Part shown: piece by piece, positions 1 through 10,187 of the stretch
Numbering within the stretch: position 1 is the first letter of the stretch
Layout of the letters: each line of letters starts with the position of its first letter
Assembly (NCBI RefSeq): GCF_003628305.1
Contig: NZ_RBZM01000002.1
Coordinates: 434,001 to 498,000 of the forward strand
Reading direction: 5' to 3'
Source: Cohnella endophytica
Lineage (GTDB): Bacteria > Bacillota > Bacilli > Paenibacillales > Paenibacillaceae
DNA: 64,000 nt
Program-made: the position numbers and the translations under genes
Notes under the pieces: generated by a model
Databases searched by the model: none
What the model was told of the DNA's origin: nothing
What the model saw: only the letters and a program-made list of their open reading frames with translations

Positions 1-224
1 TTGCGTTTCAGCAATGAACGAAAAGGCGTTCGCTCGATGATTTCTTTCATTTCCGTCGCCGTATAACCTGCCGCGATCAGAGCCGCGACGATGCTGCCGG
101 ATGACGTTCCAGCCACCCTGTTGAACACGACGCCGCACTGCTCCGCCGCTTTGACGGCCCCCGTCAAGGAAATTCCTTTCACCCCTCCGCCTTCGAACAC
201 CGCATTTACTGGAGTCGTTTGCAT
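1..224 (-). CDS. Patatin-like phospholipase, N-terminal part (truncated by window edge)
   Basis: Only the first 74 residues are inside the window; the gene continues past position 1. The protein opens with the glycine-rich oxyanion-hole motif EGGGVKGISLTGAV (about residues 10-23) and then the nucleophile elbow GTSSGS (about residues 40-45), the two hallmarks of patatin-like lipid acyl hydrolases (Ser-Asp dyad). The Asp partner would lie outside the window. The ATG at 224 gives the motif immediately after the start; a GGAGG lies 13 bases upstream, slightly far. It is separated from mntR by a terminator hairpin. Family assignment is firm; substrate and biological role are unknown. Confidence 0.85.
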   Translation of the reverse strand, partial: MQTTPVNAVFEGGGVKGISLTGAVKAAEQCGVVFNRVAGTSSGSIVAALIAAGYTATEMKEIIERTPFRSLLKR

Positions 225-322
225 CGCTCGATCATCGCCTCCGTCCGGCGGTCCGGCGATCGCCCGCGCCCGCTCTCGCTAACAACCTTATGCGGCGAAT
301 GTTCGACCCTATTCATGAAAAA

Positions 323-362
323 AACTGCCCCCTTAAGAATTTCTCTTAAGGGTCGGCAGTTT
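323..362. terminator. Intrinsic terminator, probably bidirectional
   Basis: A hairpin with arms ACTGCC...CCTTAAG and CTTAAGG...GGCAGT is flanked by an A-run on the left and a T-run on the right, so it can work on either strand. It lies just after the stop codon of mntR (minus strand) and separates it from the phospholipase gene. Confidence 0.75.
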
Positions 363-378
363 TCGTTGTTTGCGTCTC

Positions 379-801
379 TTACTCGCTGTCCATCTCGGAT
401 CGGATCTTGTTTAATTCCGCGCCGCGGGAAGGATCTCGGTTGAAATACTCGACTAACGTCTCGATGCAAGTGATGGAATCCCAGCTCAAATGATGCTCGA
501 TTCCTTCCACGTCGCCGTAAATCTTGTCCTCTTGCACACCGATGATATTCAGGAAAGTCTCGAGGAGGTGATGCCGGTCGACGAGTCGCTTGCCGATTTT
601 CTTCCCTTTGTTCGTAAGGACGAGACCGCGATATTTTTCATAAATTAAGTAATTGTCCTTATCTAGCTTCTGGATCATCTTCGTTACCGATGAGGGATGC
701 ACTTCCAACCCCTCGGCGATGTCGGATACGCGGGCGTAACCCTTCTCTTCGATCAGCCGGTAGATCCGTTCTAAATAATCTTCCATACTTGGGGTAGGCA
801 A
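379..801 (-). CDS. mntR: Manganese-responsive DtxR-family repressor MntR
   Basis: MntR binds Mn(II) and represses manganese import genes (established in Bacillus subtilis). The 140-residue length and sequence match that protein along the whole length: winged-helix DNA-binding domain (about 1-60, with [16 protein letters not shown] as recognition region) and dimerisation/metal domain (about 61-140). The metal ligands known from B. subtilis are all present at the same numbers: D8, E11, H77, E99, E102, H103. The start is a TTG at 801, chosen because a GGGGGA Shine-Dalgarno sequence lies about 6 bases upstream. It is monocistronic, divergent from splB. No manganese transporter is in the window, so its targets lie elsewhere. 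Confidence 0.95.
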   Translation of the reverse strand: MPTPSMEDYLERIYRLIEEKGYARVSDIAEGLEVHPSSVTKMIQKLDKDNYLIYEKYRGLVLTNKGKKIGKRLVDRHHLLETFLNIIGVQEDKIYGDVEGIEHHLSWDSITCIETLVEYFNRDPSRGAELNKIRSEMDSE

Positions 802-950
802 CGCTAATCCCCCTTTCCTTCATAATCATACACTGCGGCATAGGGACGGAGCAAGTCCGATCTGTCGAAAAGAATCGTCCTGGAACCCTTATCGCATAAT
901 ATCCGGGTAAAGGCACGATTGTTACGTATTCCAAAGGAGGAATAGCCGCG

Positions 951-2021
951 ATGAGCCCAACTGTTATGGAACGACCTACGGCTTCGGCAAGAGAAACCGC
1001 GTTATTCGTCCCCGAGCTCGTCTATTTCGAACCCGCGGCGCTCGACTACCCCAAAGGCCAGCGCATTCTGTCTTGGGTCAAGGAAAGGAACTTGCCTTAC
1101 CAGATGACGACCTCGCATAACCGAATCACGAATCTACCCGGGGATTCGGAGCTGGAACAATACAAAATCGCCAAACGAACGTTAGTCGTCGGCATCCGCA
1201 AAACGTTAAAGTTCGATACGTCGAAACCTTCCGCCGAATATGCAATCCCGATCGCTACGGGCTGCATGGGGCATTGCCATTATTGCTACCTGCAGACGAC
1301 GCTGGGCGCTAAGCCCTACATCCGGGTGTACGTGAACACCGACGATATTCTGAACGCCGCCAAAGGTTACATCGACGAACGCGCTCCGGAGATCACGAGA
1401 TTCGAGGCCGCATGTACTTCCGATCCGGTCGGATTGGAGCATTTGACCGGATCGTTGGCCGACGCCATCACGTTCATGGCGGATCAGCCGCTCGGTCGGC
1501 TTCGCTTCGTAACGAAATTCCATCACGTCGACTCGTTGCTTCCGCTCCGGCACAACGGCCATACGCGAATCCGGTTCAGCGTGAACGCGGATTACGTCAT
1601 TCGCAACTTCGAGCCGGCAACGTCGCGCTTTCATGAACGGATCGAAGCCGCCGGCAAGATCGGCCGCGCGGGATATCCCCTCGGCTTCATCATCGCGCCG
1701 ATTATCTGGTACGAAGGCTGGCAGCAAGGCTATCGCGAGCTGCTGGAGAAGCTTGCGGATACGTTGCCGCGCGATGCGACGGGCGACTTGACGTTCGAGC
1801 TGATCCAGCATCGCTTCACGAAAACCGCGAAGACGATTATCGAGAAAAGGTATCCGAAATCGAAGCTGGAGATGGACGAAGAGAAACGAAAGAAAAAATG
1901 GGGGCGTTGGGGACAGCACAAGTACGTCTACCCGGACGAACAAGCAGAAGCGCTCCGCGAATTCATCACGGAGCGCATCTTCGAACATTTTCCGGAAGCC
2001 CGGCTCGAATATTTCACCTAA
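951..2021 (+). CDS. splB: Spore photoproduct lyase (radical SAM)
   Basis: SplB repairs the thymine dimer called spore photoproduct in UV-damaged spore DNA during germination, using S-adenosylmethionine and a 4Fe-4S cluster. The cluster motif CxxxCxxC is at C105, C109 and C112 (CMGHCHYC), and C155 sits where the hydrogen-donor cysteine of the B. subtilis enzyme is expected. At 356 residues it is the normal size. A strong AAAGGAGG lies 9-10 bases before the ATG at 951. In B. subtilis splB is made in the forespore under SigG; here a CATAATA at 895-901 resembles a SigG -10, but I see no good -35. It converges on ccdA, whose stop is 9 bases beyond. Confidence 0.95.
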   Translation: MSPTVMERPTASARETALFVPELVYFEPAALDYPKGQRILSWVKERNLPYQMTTSHNRITNLPGDSELEQYKIAKRTLVVGIRKTLKFDTSKPSAEYAIPIATGCMGHCHYCYLQTTLGAKPYIRVYVNTDDILNAAKGYIDERAPEITRFEAACTSDPVGLEHLTGSLADAITFMADQPLGRLRFVTKFHHVDSLLPLRHNGHTRIRFSVNADYVIRNFEPATSRFHERIEAAGKIGRAGYPLGFIIAPIIWYEGWQQGYRELLEKLADTLPRDATGDLTFELIQHRFTKTAKTIIEKRYPKSKLEMDEEKRKKKWGRWGQHKYVYPDEQAEALREFITERIFEHFPEARLEYFT

Positions 2022-2030
2022 CGGAACCGT

Positions 2031-2741
2031 TTAGAACTTTAACCAATCCGGCGTAATGCTTTGCAGCCAGATCGTGATCGACGTCATTCTGTCCGTAAAC
2101 AACAAAATGCCCATCAACAGCATCATCGCCCCGCCGATCTTCATCAAGGCGTTGGAATACTTCAGAATCCATCTCGCTGTACCGAGGAAAAATGCGAGCG
2201 CGAAAAACGGAACCGCGAACCCGATCGAATAAGCCGTCGTTAAGCCTGCCCATGTTCCGGGTTGACTCGCCGCCAAGAGCAAGATAGAACCCAGAATCGG
2301 ACCGATGCACGGAGACCAGCCCGCGGAAAAGCCGATACCGAACACGAAGGAGCCCAAATAACCGGCAGGTTTCCACTTCATGTTCAGCTTCCGCTCTTTC
2401 ATAAGCAATTGCGGTTGGAATATCCCCATTAGGAACAAGCCCATAAGTACGATGAAGATCGCCGATATTTTGCGAATCGTATCCTGGTAGTCACGGAAGG
2501 CGTCCGCGAAAGCATTGGAACCGTAGCCGAGCGCGAAGAATACGGCGGAGAAGCCAAGGATGAAGAAAAACGTATGGCTCATCGTCTTGAACCGCATGCT
2601 TCGGCTCGTATCCGTCTTGATCTGATTGACGGACATGCCCGTTATGTAAGAAAGGTAAGCGGGGTACAACGGCAAGCAACAAGGCGAGATAAACGAGGCG
2701 AACCCTGCCGCTGCCGCGATCCCGACGTTAACGTCAGCCAT
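2031..2741 (-). CDS. ccdA: CcdA-type membrane thiol-disulfide electron carrier
   Basis: CcdA proteins pass reducing power from cytoplasmic thioredoxin across the membrane to extracytoplasmic thiol proteins, for example in cytochrome c and spore maturation. The 236-residue protein has about six hydrophobic helices. Conserved cysteines are in the first helix (SPCCLPLYPAYLSYITG, C21/C22) and in the fourth (AGWSPCIGP, C145), as in the family. It starts 21 bases after znuB on the same strand, so it is probably the last gene of the zinc operon. That link is unusual: zinc import and thiol reduction may be coordinated, or it may be read-through. Confidence 0.88.
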   Translation of the reverse strand: MADVNVGIAAAAGFASFISPCCLPLYPAYLSYITGMSVNQIKTDTSRSMRFKTMSHTFFFILGFSAVFFALGYGSNAFADAFRDYQDTIRKISAIFIVLMGLFLMGIFQPQLLMKERKLNMKWKPAGYLGSFVFGIGFSAGWSPCIGPILGSILLLAASQPGTWAGLTTAYSIGFAVPFFALAFFLGTARWILKYSNALMKIGGAMMLLMGILLFTDRMTSITIWLQSITPDWLKF

Positions 2742-2762
2742 AAGGCAATCCTCCCGAGAGCG

Positions 2763-3566
2763 CTAAGCCCTTCTTAATTGTTTCGCGACGATGGATGCGA
2801 TCAGGATGGCGATCAGTAGCAGCACGATCGTCCCTCCGGGAGCCGCGTTGCTTTCTCCCGCGATCCACAGTCCCGCCAGTACGGCTAACTCTCCGATAAT
2901 GACGACGAGCGCAACGGCTTGCTTAAAGCTGCGCGCGAGCGTGAGACCGCAAGCCGCCGGAATCGTGAGTAACGCGGAGACGAGCAGCGCTCCGACGATT
3001 TTGATCGAGGCGCTGATGACGAGCGCCGTCAAGATGCTCAGCATAATGTTGAAATATTTGACGGGCAAGCCGCTTACGGCCGCGGCGTCTTCATCGAACG
3101 TAAGCAGGAACAATTCCTTCTTATGGAGCGTTACGGTAGCCAGAACGATAACCGTGACGACCGCGATGACCCATAGATCCGTATAATTGAGCGTATAGAT
3201 GCTGCCGAACAAATACGAGCTTACGCTCATGTTGAAGCCTTTGCCCATCGTGAAGAACAACGATGCCAGGGCGATCCCGCCGGACATAATAATGGCGATC
3301 GATAATTCGGCATACGTTCGATAAGTTCTGCGCAGCAGCTCGATCGCGAACGAGGCTACGATGGCGAATAACAGCCCTACCGCTACGGGGTATACATTGA
3401 TGAGGAAGCCTAGCGCAACCCCGGCGATACTGACATGAGCGAGCGTATCTCCGATCATGGCTAAGCGCCGGAGCACGAGGAACAACCCCATGAGCGGCGC
3501 GGTAATCGCGATGAGAGCGCCGCCTATGAGGGCTCGCTGGAAAAATTCCGCAGTTAAAATATCCAA
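2763..3566 (-). CDS. znuB: Zinc ABC transporter permease (ZnuB/AdcB family)
   Basis: This is the membrane subunit of a metal-chelate ABC importer of the zinc/manganese type (ABC-3 family), with 267 residues and about eight to nine hydrophobic helices. The region LGLFLVLRRLAMIGDTLAHV (about residues 25-45) is the family signature, and EAA-loop-like sequence follows later. The reading frame is open further upstream into znuC, but GGAAGGAAGG ends 9 bases before the TTG at 3566, so I take that start; znuC stops at 3572, leaving 5 bases between genes. It works with znuC (ATPase) and znuA (binding lipoprotein). Zinc is inferred from the His-rich loop of znuA. Confidence 0.9.
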   Translation of the reverse strand: MDILTAEFFQRALIGGALIAITAPLMGLFLVLRRLAMIGDTLAHVSIAGVALGFLINVYPVAVGLLFAIVASFAIELLRRTYRTYAELSIAIIMSGGIALASLFFTMGKGFNMSVSSYLFGSIYTLNYTDLWVIAVVTVIVLATVTLHKKELFLLTFDEDAAAVSGLPVKYFNIMLSILTALVISASIKIVGALLVSALLTIPAACGLTLARSFKQAVALVVIIGELAVLAGLWIAGESNAAPGGTIVLLLIAILIASIVAKQLRRA

Positions 3567-3571
3567 GCCGT

Positions 3572-4342
3572 CTAACCTTCCTTCCGCAACGAATGGAGCA
3601 AGTCCGTACCGTCGCAATCTTCCAAATCGTGCGAATGCCGAACGTAAAACGAAAGCTTTCCGCTCTTTTCCTTAGGCTCTTGGCCTAAGTAAGAACGAAC
3701 CATGTCCATATCATGGGATACCATCAAGAACGTGATGTTATGCCGTTGATGCATATGCTTGATCATATGGAAGAAGGTTTGTTGCGTCTCGACGTCGATA
3801 CCGGACAACGGCTCGTCTAGAATAAGCAGCTTCGGGTTATTGATAAGCGCCCGCGCGAGGAATACCCGTTGCTGCTGTCCGCCGGATAACGCCCCGATCT
3901 TCTTGTCGCCGAGATCGCGAATTTTCAATGCGCCTAGGGCGTCTTCGCATCTGCTTACGTCTTCCTTGGAGATCCGCTTGAATAGCTTTTTCCGTCCATA
4001 GAGACCGGATAGCACGACTTCCCTCACCGTAGCCGGGAAAAGCGGGTTAAAATGATTGCGCTGCGGAACGTAACCGATCATGTTCCAATCTTTGAATTGT
4101 CCGGCGGGCGTGCCGAACAAGGAAATCGACCCTTTCTGGGGTCGCGTCAAGCCGACAATCATTCGCAGCAGCGTCGTTTTGCCGGCGCCGTTGGAACCGA
4201 TCAACCCTACGAAATCGCGCTCCATGATTCTGAAGGAGACATCGGAGAGTATCGTCTGGGAATCGTATGCGTACGAAACTTCATCCAATCGGATGATCTC
4301 CCTATGGCATCCTGCCTGTTGTAGCGTTGCGCTCTTGTCCAT
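3572..4342 (-). CDS. znuC: Zinc ABC transporter ATP-binding protein
   Basis: Cytoplasmic ATPase of the metal importer, 256 residues. Walker A GSNGAGKTT (about 49-57), Q-loop VPQRN, ABC signature LSGGQQQR (about 153-160), Walker B LLILDEP and the switch histidine in MVSHD are all present. The C-terminal tail after residue 215 is hydrophilic with an HSHDLEDCD stretch, which could sense or bind metal. ATG at 4342 has AAGGAG about 8 bases upstream. It lies between znuA (51-base gap) and znuB (5-base gap), the usual order for znuACB-type operons in Bacillales. Confidence 0.93.
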   Translation of the reverse strand: MDKSATLQQAGCHREIIRLDEVSYAYDSQTILSDVSFRIMERDFVGLIGSNGAGKTTLLRMIVGLTRPQKGSISLFGTPAGQFKDWNMIGYVPQRNHFNPLFPATVREVVLSGLYGRKKLFKRISKEDVSRCEDALGALKIRDLGDKKIGALSGGQQQRVFLARALINNPKLLILDEPLSGIDVETQQTFFHMIKHMHQRHNITFLMVSHDMDMVRSYLGQEPKEKSGKLSFYVRHSHDLEDCDGTDLLHSLRKEG

Positions 4343-4393
4343 GGGGCACTCCTTTTCTCTAGGCTATCGCAGCCTCGTCCATTCTATGTTAGA

Positions 4394-5344
4394 TTACTGC
4401 AGTGCCTTCTGCAAGTTTTGGAGGTTACGTTCGCTGAGCGAAAAGTAATCGTTCCCGGCTTTCTCCTGCTCCTCGGTCAACCCTTCCAAAGGGTTAAGCA
4501 CTAGAGTCTTCACGTGGGCTTCGCTTGCCAGCGTGTCGGCCAGTTGCTCGGATACGAGCTCCTCGAAGAAAATGTACGGGATTTTGTTGTCCTTGACGAA
4601 TTTAGCGATTTTCAGCAAATCTTTCGCCCGCGGCTCCGCGTCCGGCGACAGTCCCATGATCGCGATCTGATTCAATCCATAATCCCGGCACAGGTATCCG
4701 AACGCTTGATGGGAAACGACGATATCCCGGCGTTCGTAACCGGAAAGCTCTTGGGAAAATTTCTCGTCCAATTGCATTAACCGTTGCTGAAGTTGAACGT
4801 ATCTTGCCTCGTAACCGGCTTTCCGATCCGGGTCGGCTTGAATGAACGCATCCCGTATGTTGGTCGCCATAACTAGCGCCGAACGGGGACTGACCCACGT
4901 GTGAGGATCGACGTCGAGCCCGCCGTGTTCCTCGTGATCGGCATCCTCTTCCGGATTGCCATGGATAAGCGCGATGCCTTTGCTGGCTTCCACCGTCATG
5001 ACTTGGTTATCCGAGCCGAGTCCGCGCAAGAAACCGTCTACCCAGCCTTCCAATCCGGCGCCATTGTAGATAAACAATTTCGCCTTGGAAACGGCGTTTA
5101 AGTCCCGGCTTTTCGGCGTCCAATCGTGAGGTTCCACTCCCGCCGCGATCAGATTATCGACATGCGCGTCGTCTCCCCCGATCTCTTTCGCGAAGAAATA
5201 GAGCGGATAGAAGCTGGTAACGACGTTAATGCGGCCGTCGTCCTTAGCGGCGCTATTGCCGTTACTGCCGCAGCCGGCAAGGACGGCAATGAGTAGCATT
5301 AGGCAAATGACCAACCAGATTTGTTTCTTTGGAGCCTCTATCAT
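4394..5344 (-). CDS. znuA: Zinc-binding lipoprotein of ABC transporter (ZnuA/AdcA family)
   Basis: Extracellular metal-binding protein, 316 residues, cluster A-I family. A lipoprotein signal ends in LLIAVLAGC (lipidated C25). Likely metal ligands are H73 (VEPHDWTP), H148 (VDPHTWVSP), H212 (VVSHQAF) and an acidic residue around E261. Between them a short Asp/Glu/His loop (residues 132-144, EEDADHEEHGGLD) replaces the long His-rich loop of other zinc receptors, supporting zinc rather than manganese. ATG at 5344 has AAGGAG 7 bases upstream. First gene of znuA-znuC-znuB-ccdA. Confidence 0.92.
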   Translation of the reverse strand: MIEAPKKQIWLVICLMLLIAVLAGCGSNGNSAAKDDGRINVVTSFYPLYFFAKEIGGDDAHVDNLIAAGVEPHDWTPKSRDLNAVSKAKLFIYNGAGLEGWVDGFLRGLGSDNQVMTVEASKGIALIHGNPEEDADHEEHGGLDVDPHTWVSPRSALVMATNIRDAFIQADPDRKAGYEARYVQLQQRLMQLDEKFSQELSGYERRDIVVSHQAFGYLCRDYGLNQIAIMGLSPDAEPRAKDLLKIAKFVKDNKIPYIFFEELVSEQLADTLASEAHVKTLVLNPLEGLTEEQEKAGNDYFSLSERNLQNLQKALQ

Positions 5345-5355
5345 TATGAATCTCC

Positions 5356-5392
5356 TTAATCGTAAATATTATTATTAACAGAATCGATTATA
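5356..5392 (-). promoter_or_regulatory. Possible Zur operator upstream of znuA
   Basis: Immediately upstream of the znuA ribosome-binding site, the minus strand carries TTTACGATTA, which matches one half of the Bacillus Zur box (ATTACGATTT type) in an AT-rich stretch. The other half is poorly matched. The position fits a zinc-responsive repressor site, but this is a weak call. Confidence 0.35.
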
Positions 5393-5513
5393 GCCCCCTA
5401 ACTTAGGCGGTGTCAATGCCGCTATTCTCCAAATTCTTGTCTAACTAGCAACAATAATATTCCCGTCAAAAAATATCGTAGGGAGGAGCGCCGCCGAGAA
5501 TATCCCGACAAGC

Positions 5514-5559
5514 GAATCGCCTTCCGTTCAAGCCGGATTGGCTTGAACGGAAGGCGATT
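5514..5559. terminator. Terminator hairpin downstream of metG
   Basis: A perfect 20-bp inverted repeat with a 5-base loop (left arm 5514-5533, right arm 5540-5559, core CCTTCCGTTCAAGCC) begins 11 bases past the metG stop. There is only a weak T-run, so it may act partly as an mRNA 3'-end stabiliser. Confidence 0.7.
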
Positions 5560-5569
5560 GAGTTGCGAT

Positions 5570-7914
<2,345 letters not shown>

Positions 7915-7920
7915 CGCCAC

Positions 7921-7950
7921 AATATAACCGACAGCCTTCGCCTCTGTCAA
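7921..7950 (-). promoter_or_regulatory. SigA promoter of the metG leader
   Basis: On the minus strand TTGACA (7945-7950), 18 bases of spacer and TATATT (7921-7926) make a near-consensus vegetative promoter. Transcription would begin about 7914, at the start of the T-box leader. Confidence 0.75.
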
Positions 7951-7969
7951 GTCGGAAAGCCTACGCGCG

Positions 7970-8206
7970 CTAAGTCTTCGGCTTCTTGGGCGGAACCGGA
8001 TCATAACCGCCCTTGTGGAACGGATGGCATTTGCTTATCCTTCTCACCGCCAGATAAGTCCCCTTAGCCACGCCATGAACCTCTATTGCCTCAAGCGCAT
8101 AGGCCGAGCATGTCGGCAAGAAACGACAGGAAGGCGGCGTCAACGGCGAGATGAAATTCCGATAAAATCGGATTGGCGCTTGCAGCGTCCGTCGCGCGAT
8201 CTTCAT
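7970..8206 (-). CDS. yidD: Membrane protein insertion efficiency factor YidD
   Basis: A small (78 aa) membrane-associated protein that assists YidC/SecYEG-dependent membrane insertion. The family signature runs through the protein: [28 protein letters not shown] and [14 protein letters not shown]. The reading frame is open upstream, but only the ATG at 8206 gives the family's normal N-terminus ([16 protein letters not shown]). The ribosome-binding site is weak (GGAAG 7 bases upstream). Function in protein insertion is family knowledge. Confidence 0.93.
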   Translation of the reverse strand: MKIARRTLQAPIRFYRNFISPLTPPSCRFLPTCSAYALEAIEVHGVAKGTYLAVRRISKCHPFHKGGYDPVPPKKPKT

Positions 8207-8384
8207 CCGAACACTTCCATAGTCCCCACAAGATATCCTCCCGTACCGGCATAATCTAATTCTAATATGCAGGAAATTAGAGAGTCCGTCAAACGCCTCT
8301 ATAATGTGGGCGAGCCTTCTAGGCCTTCGAACAGTTCGGATAGGGCATTCGCTCGTATACTGTACGACATCCCAGGAAAGGAGC

Positions 8385-8633
8385 ATGAGAGACGTGTCCG
8401 ACTGTCCGAAATGCAACGGCAAGGCGATCTACGACCCTCCGCAAACCGTATTCGAAGATTACTACCATCCTCAACAAGTCGACGTTATCCATCAAGTGGA
8501 GGTTGTCCGGAGGCATCACTGCGTCCCCGTCTATCACCACGTAACGACAGTATCCGTCAAAGACGTATACTGCGGCGATTTCGAAGGAAATCGCGGCGGC
8601 GTTCTTACGGCAAACTTACGCAAAAAACGGTAA
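8385..8633 (+). CDS. CotD-like spore coat protein
   Basis: An 82-residue, His-, Cys- and Tyr-rich protein without signal or membrane segment. It has CPKC near the N-terminus and a central EDYYHPQ...[19 protein letters not shown] stretch, the repeating layout of CotD-type inner-coat proteins of Paenibacillaceae. GGAAAGGAG lies at 8375-8383: the ATG at 8385 is close to it, and an in-frame GTG at 8394 is a good alternative at 10 bases. A SigK-like -10 (CATAATCTA) occurs at 8250-8258 but without a matching -35. It sits beside other spore genes. Role in the coat is inferred. Confidence 0.75.
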   Translation: MRDVSDCPKCNGKAIYDPPQTVFEDYYHPQQVDVIHQVEVVRRHHCVPVYHHVTTVSVKDVYCGDFEGNRGGVLTANLRKKR

Positions 8634-8718
8634 TGTCGCAACAGCATGACTAGGCTGCTTCGGCTGCGGGACGATCGCGGCCGGGGCAGTCTTATTAGGT
8701 TCTCCGGTTCGGATACGT

Positions 8719-8759
8719 CGAATAACCGAACGCTCCTCCACGGATCGATCGGTTATTCG
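8719..8759. terminator. Hairpin between convergent genes
   Basis: An 11-bp perfect inverted repeat (CGAATAACCGA / TCGGTTATTCG) lies between the stop of the CotD-like gene (plus) and the stop of the small membrane protein gene (minus). There is no clear T-run, so termination is only inferred from its position. Confidence 0.4.
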
Positions 8760-8782
8760 CGCTTGATTGTTCGAGGTTCATC

Positions 8783-8983
8783 TTAGGAGAACCATGTATT
8801 GATCGCGATGATAAGTCCGGCGAACGATAAAGCGGACAAGCCCATGAATACGCCGCCTTGCCGTTTCTTTAATTGAAAGAATTTCAGCACGCCTAGGCTC
8901 AAGAATGAGCCGATCAGCATAATGAACACGATCCCCGTAACGAATAACGCCGGGGATACATCCGATACATCTACCAAATCCAC
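8783..8983 (-). CDS. Small two-helix membrane protein of unknown function
   Basis: A 66-residue protein with two hydrophobic helices (about 11-32 and 45-63) joined by a basic loop KKRQGG. The GTG start at 8983 has a GAGGGGG about 9 bases upstream. I do not recognise a named family. The codon pattern, ribosome-binding site and clean two-helix topology support a real gene. It lies between spore-related genes, which may hint at a sporulation role, but nothing in the protein shows this. Confidence 0.6.
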   Translation of the reverse strand: MDLVDVSDVSPALFVTGIVFIMLIGSFLSLGVLKFFQLKKRQGGVFMGLSALSFAGLIIAINTWFS

Positions 8984-9056
8984 AACCTTTGCCCCCTCAA
9001 AGCCTTGCCATCCTTGTTTTCATCCGGCTCGTTGCTTCCATTAGCATTATACCGAT

Positions 9057-9518
9057 TTACGTCCGGATAAACAATTCGTATTCCGACTTTTCCGAGGGTC
9101 TGCGCTTAAAGCGTGCGACGAGCACACGATCCTTGGCCATGCTTACTTTCCCGCTGCGGGCATACACCAAACAAGGGAAACGCACAGAGCACTTCTGATC
9201 ATCCGGCAAACCCAAGATTTTCAGTCTGTCCGCGGTCGCGAAAAGCTGCAGATTATGCATATCCGTCTCGGGCGCTAGCCGAATCGTCACGATGACGGAT
9301 TTGGCATCGTGTCTCGTTTCCGTCCGCACGAAGTTCTTCGATTGGATTCCCGCTTCGGATTTGGCGCCTTGCAGCATTTTTTGGACGTACTGGTCGAGCC
9401 AACCCGACTCGCGTTTCCGATCCCAGTTCTCCGCAAGCTTCCAGGGAATATCCTTGCCTAACCACTTCTGAAGATCCTTCCAATCCGGAAGCGGACCGTT
9501 ATCGAAAAAAGAGCTCAT
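9057..9518 (-). CDS. HSP20/alpha-crystallin-like protein
   Basis: A 153-residue soluble protein. The N-terminal part is Trp-rich (PDWKDLQKWLGKDIPWKLAENWD); residues about 65-150 are a run of short beta-strands (SVIVTIRLAP, LQLFATADRLKILGLP, KVSMAKDRVLVARFKRR) that read like a degenerate alpha-crystallin domain. The usual IxI/V tail motif is not obvious. The start at 9518 is chosen because GGGGAGG lies upstream (12-base gap) and the open frame further up is not preceded by one. It is divergent from the gerP operon, a position where Paenibacillaceae often carry an HSP20-like spore protein. Family call is moderate. Confidence 0.6.
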   Translation of the reverse strand: MSSFFDNGPLPDWKDLQKWLGKDIPWKLAENWDRKRESGWLDQYVQKMLQGAKSEAGIQSKNFVRTETRHDAKSVIVTIRLAPETDMHNLQLFATADRLKILGLPDDQKCSVRFPCLVYARSGKVSMAKDRVLVARFKRRPSEKSEYELFIRT

Positions 9519-9658
9519 TTCGTATTTATTCCTCCCCGAAGCAGACATAAGATCGACCGCGCGCATAGGGGGCACCCGACCGATCGCGCACCCCATACCC
9601 TTCGATTACATCTTATGTCCTGCCGCTCTCTCCCGTGCTTATGTTCATCCGCGAAAGA

Positions 9659-9686
9659 ACCTCTAGGCGTTCGACTTCATACACTG
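9659..9686 (+). promoter_or_regulatory. SigK-like promoter of the gerP operon
   Basis: AC at 9659-9660, a 17-base spacer and CATACACTG at 9678-9686 resemble the SigK consensus (AC, about 16 bases, CATANNNTA). It sits 36 bases before gerPA. In B. subtilis and B. cereus the gerP operon is transcribed by SigK in the mother cell, so the match is biologically sensible although the -10 has one mismatch. Confidence 0.55.
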
Positions 9687-9721
9687 TTCCATGACCCAAT
9701 TGCGAAGGAGTCGTTACGCCC

Positions 9722-9961
9722 ATGCCCTGCATTATCGGCAACGTTAAAATCCTAAGCATAGGCAGCAGCGGCGTCGTTCAATTCGGTGATACGATCCAAA
9801 TTTCGCCGTCGAGCATCTCCAAAACCTATGCCGGAGCTGGTTCTTTCTTGACGGGGGATCTATCCACGAGCAATAACGCGATCAGCGCGACCAACACGAA
9901 CGACCCGGACATTCAGGATGCTTCGGAGAACAACACCGGAAATTCGGGGGTTCTAGCATGA
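9722..9961 (+). CDS. gerPA: Spore germination protein GerPA/GerPF family
   Basis: First gene of a gerP operon, whose products let germinants pass through the spore coat. The 79-residue protein begins MPCIIGNVKILSIG and has the family features VxFGD, ISPSSISKTYAG.GS, GD and the ISATNTNDPDIQD segment. GerPA and GerPF are paralogues with the same architecture, and I cannot tell which one this is; position first in the operon favours GerPA. AAGGAG lies about 11 bases upstream. Its TGA overlaps the ATG of gerPB (ATGA), indicating translational coupling. Confidence 0.85.
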   Translation: MPCIIGNVKILSIGSSGVVQFGDTIQISPSSISKTYAGAGSFLTGDLSTSNNAISATNTNDPDIQDASENNTGNSGVLA

Positions 9962-10173
9962 ATTGGAATATTAATCAGACGATTACGATCGGTCAGCTTC
10001 GCATAGACAGCGTCACCAACTCCGCCGTCCTCCAAATCGGCAGCGCAGGAAGCATTCAAGCATTGTCGCAGCTTTACAATTCGGGCGGATTCACGGAACC
10101 TGCTCCTCAACTGAACGAGGTCGGCGCCACTCAGAGCACGCTGTCGCTCGTCCCGTTACCCAATCCGAGATGA
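9958..10173 (+). CDS. gerPB: Spore germination protein GerPB
   Basis: A 71-residue protein closely following GerPB: N-terminus MNWNINQTITIGQLRIDSVT, central AVLQIGSAGSIQALSQLYN and proline-rich end with SLVPLP. Part of the GerP complex required for germinant access through the coat; biochemical role unknown in the family. It overlaps gerPA by 4 bases and ends 14 bases before the preferred gerPC start. Confidence 0.9.
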   Translation: MNWNINQTITIGQLRIDSVTNSAVLQIGSAGSIQALSQLYNSGGFTEPAPQLNEVGATQSTLSLVPLPNPR

Positions 10174-10187
10174 GAGAAGGGATTCCG

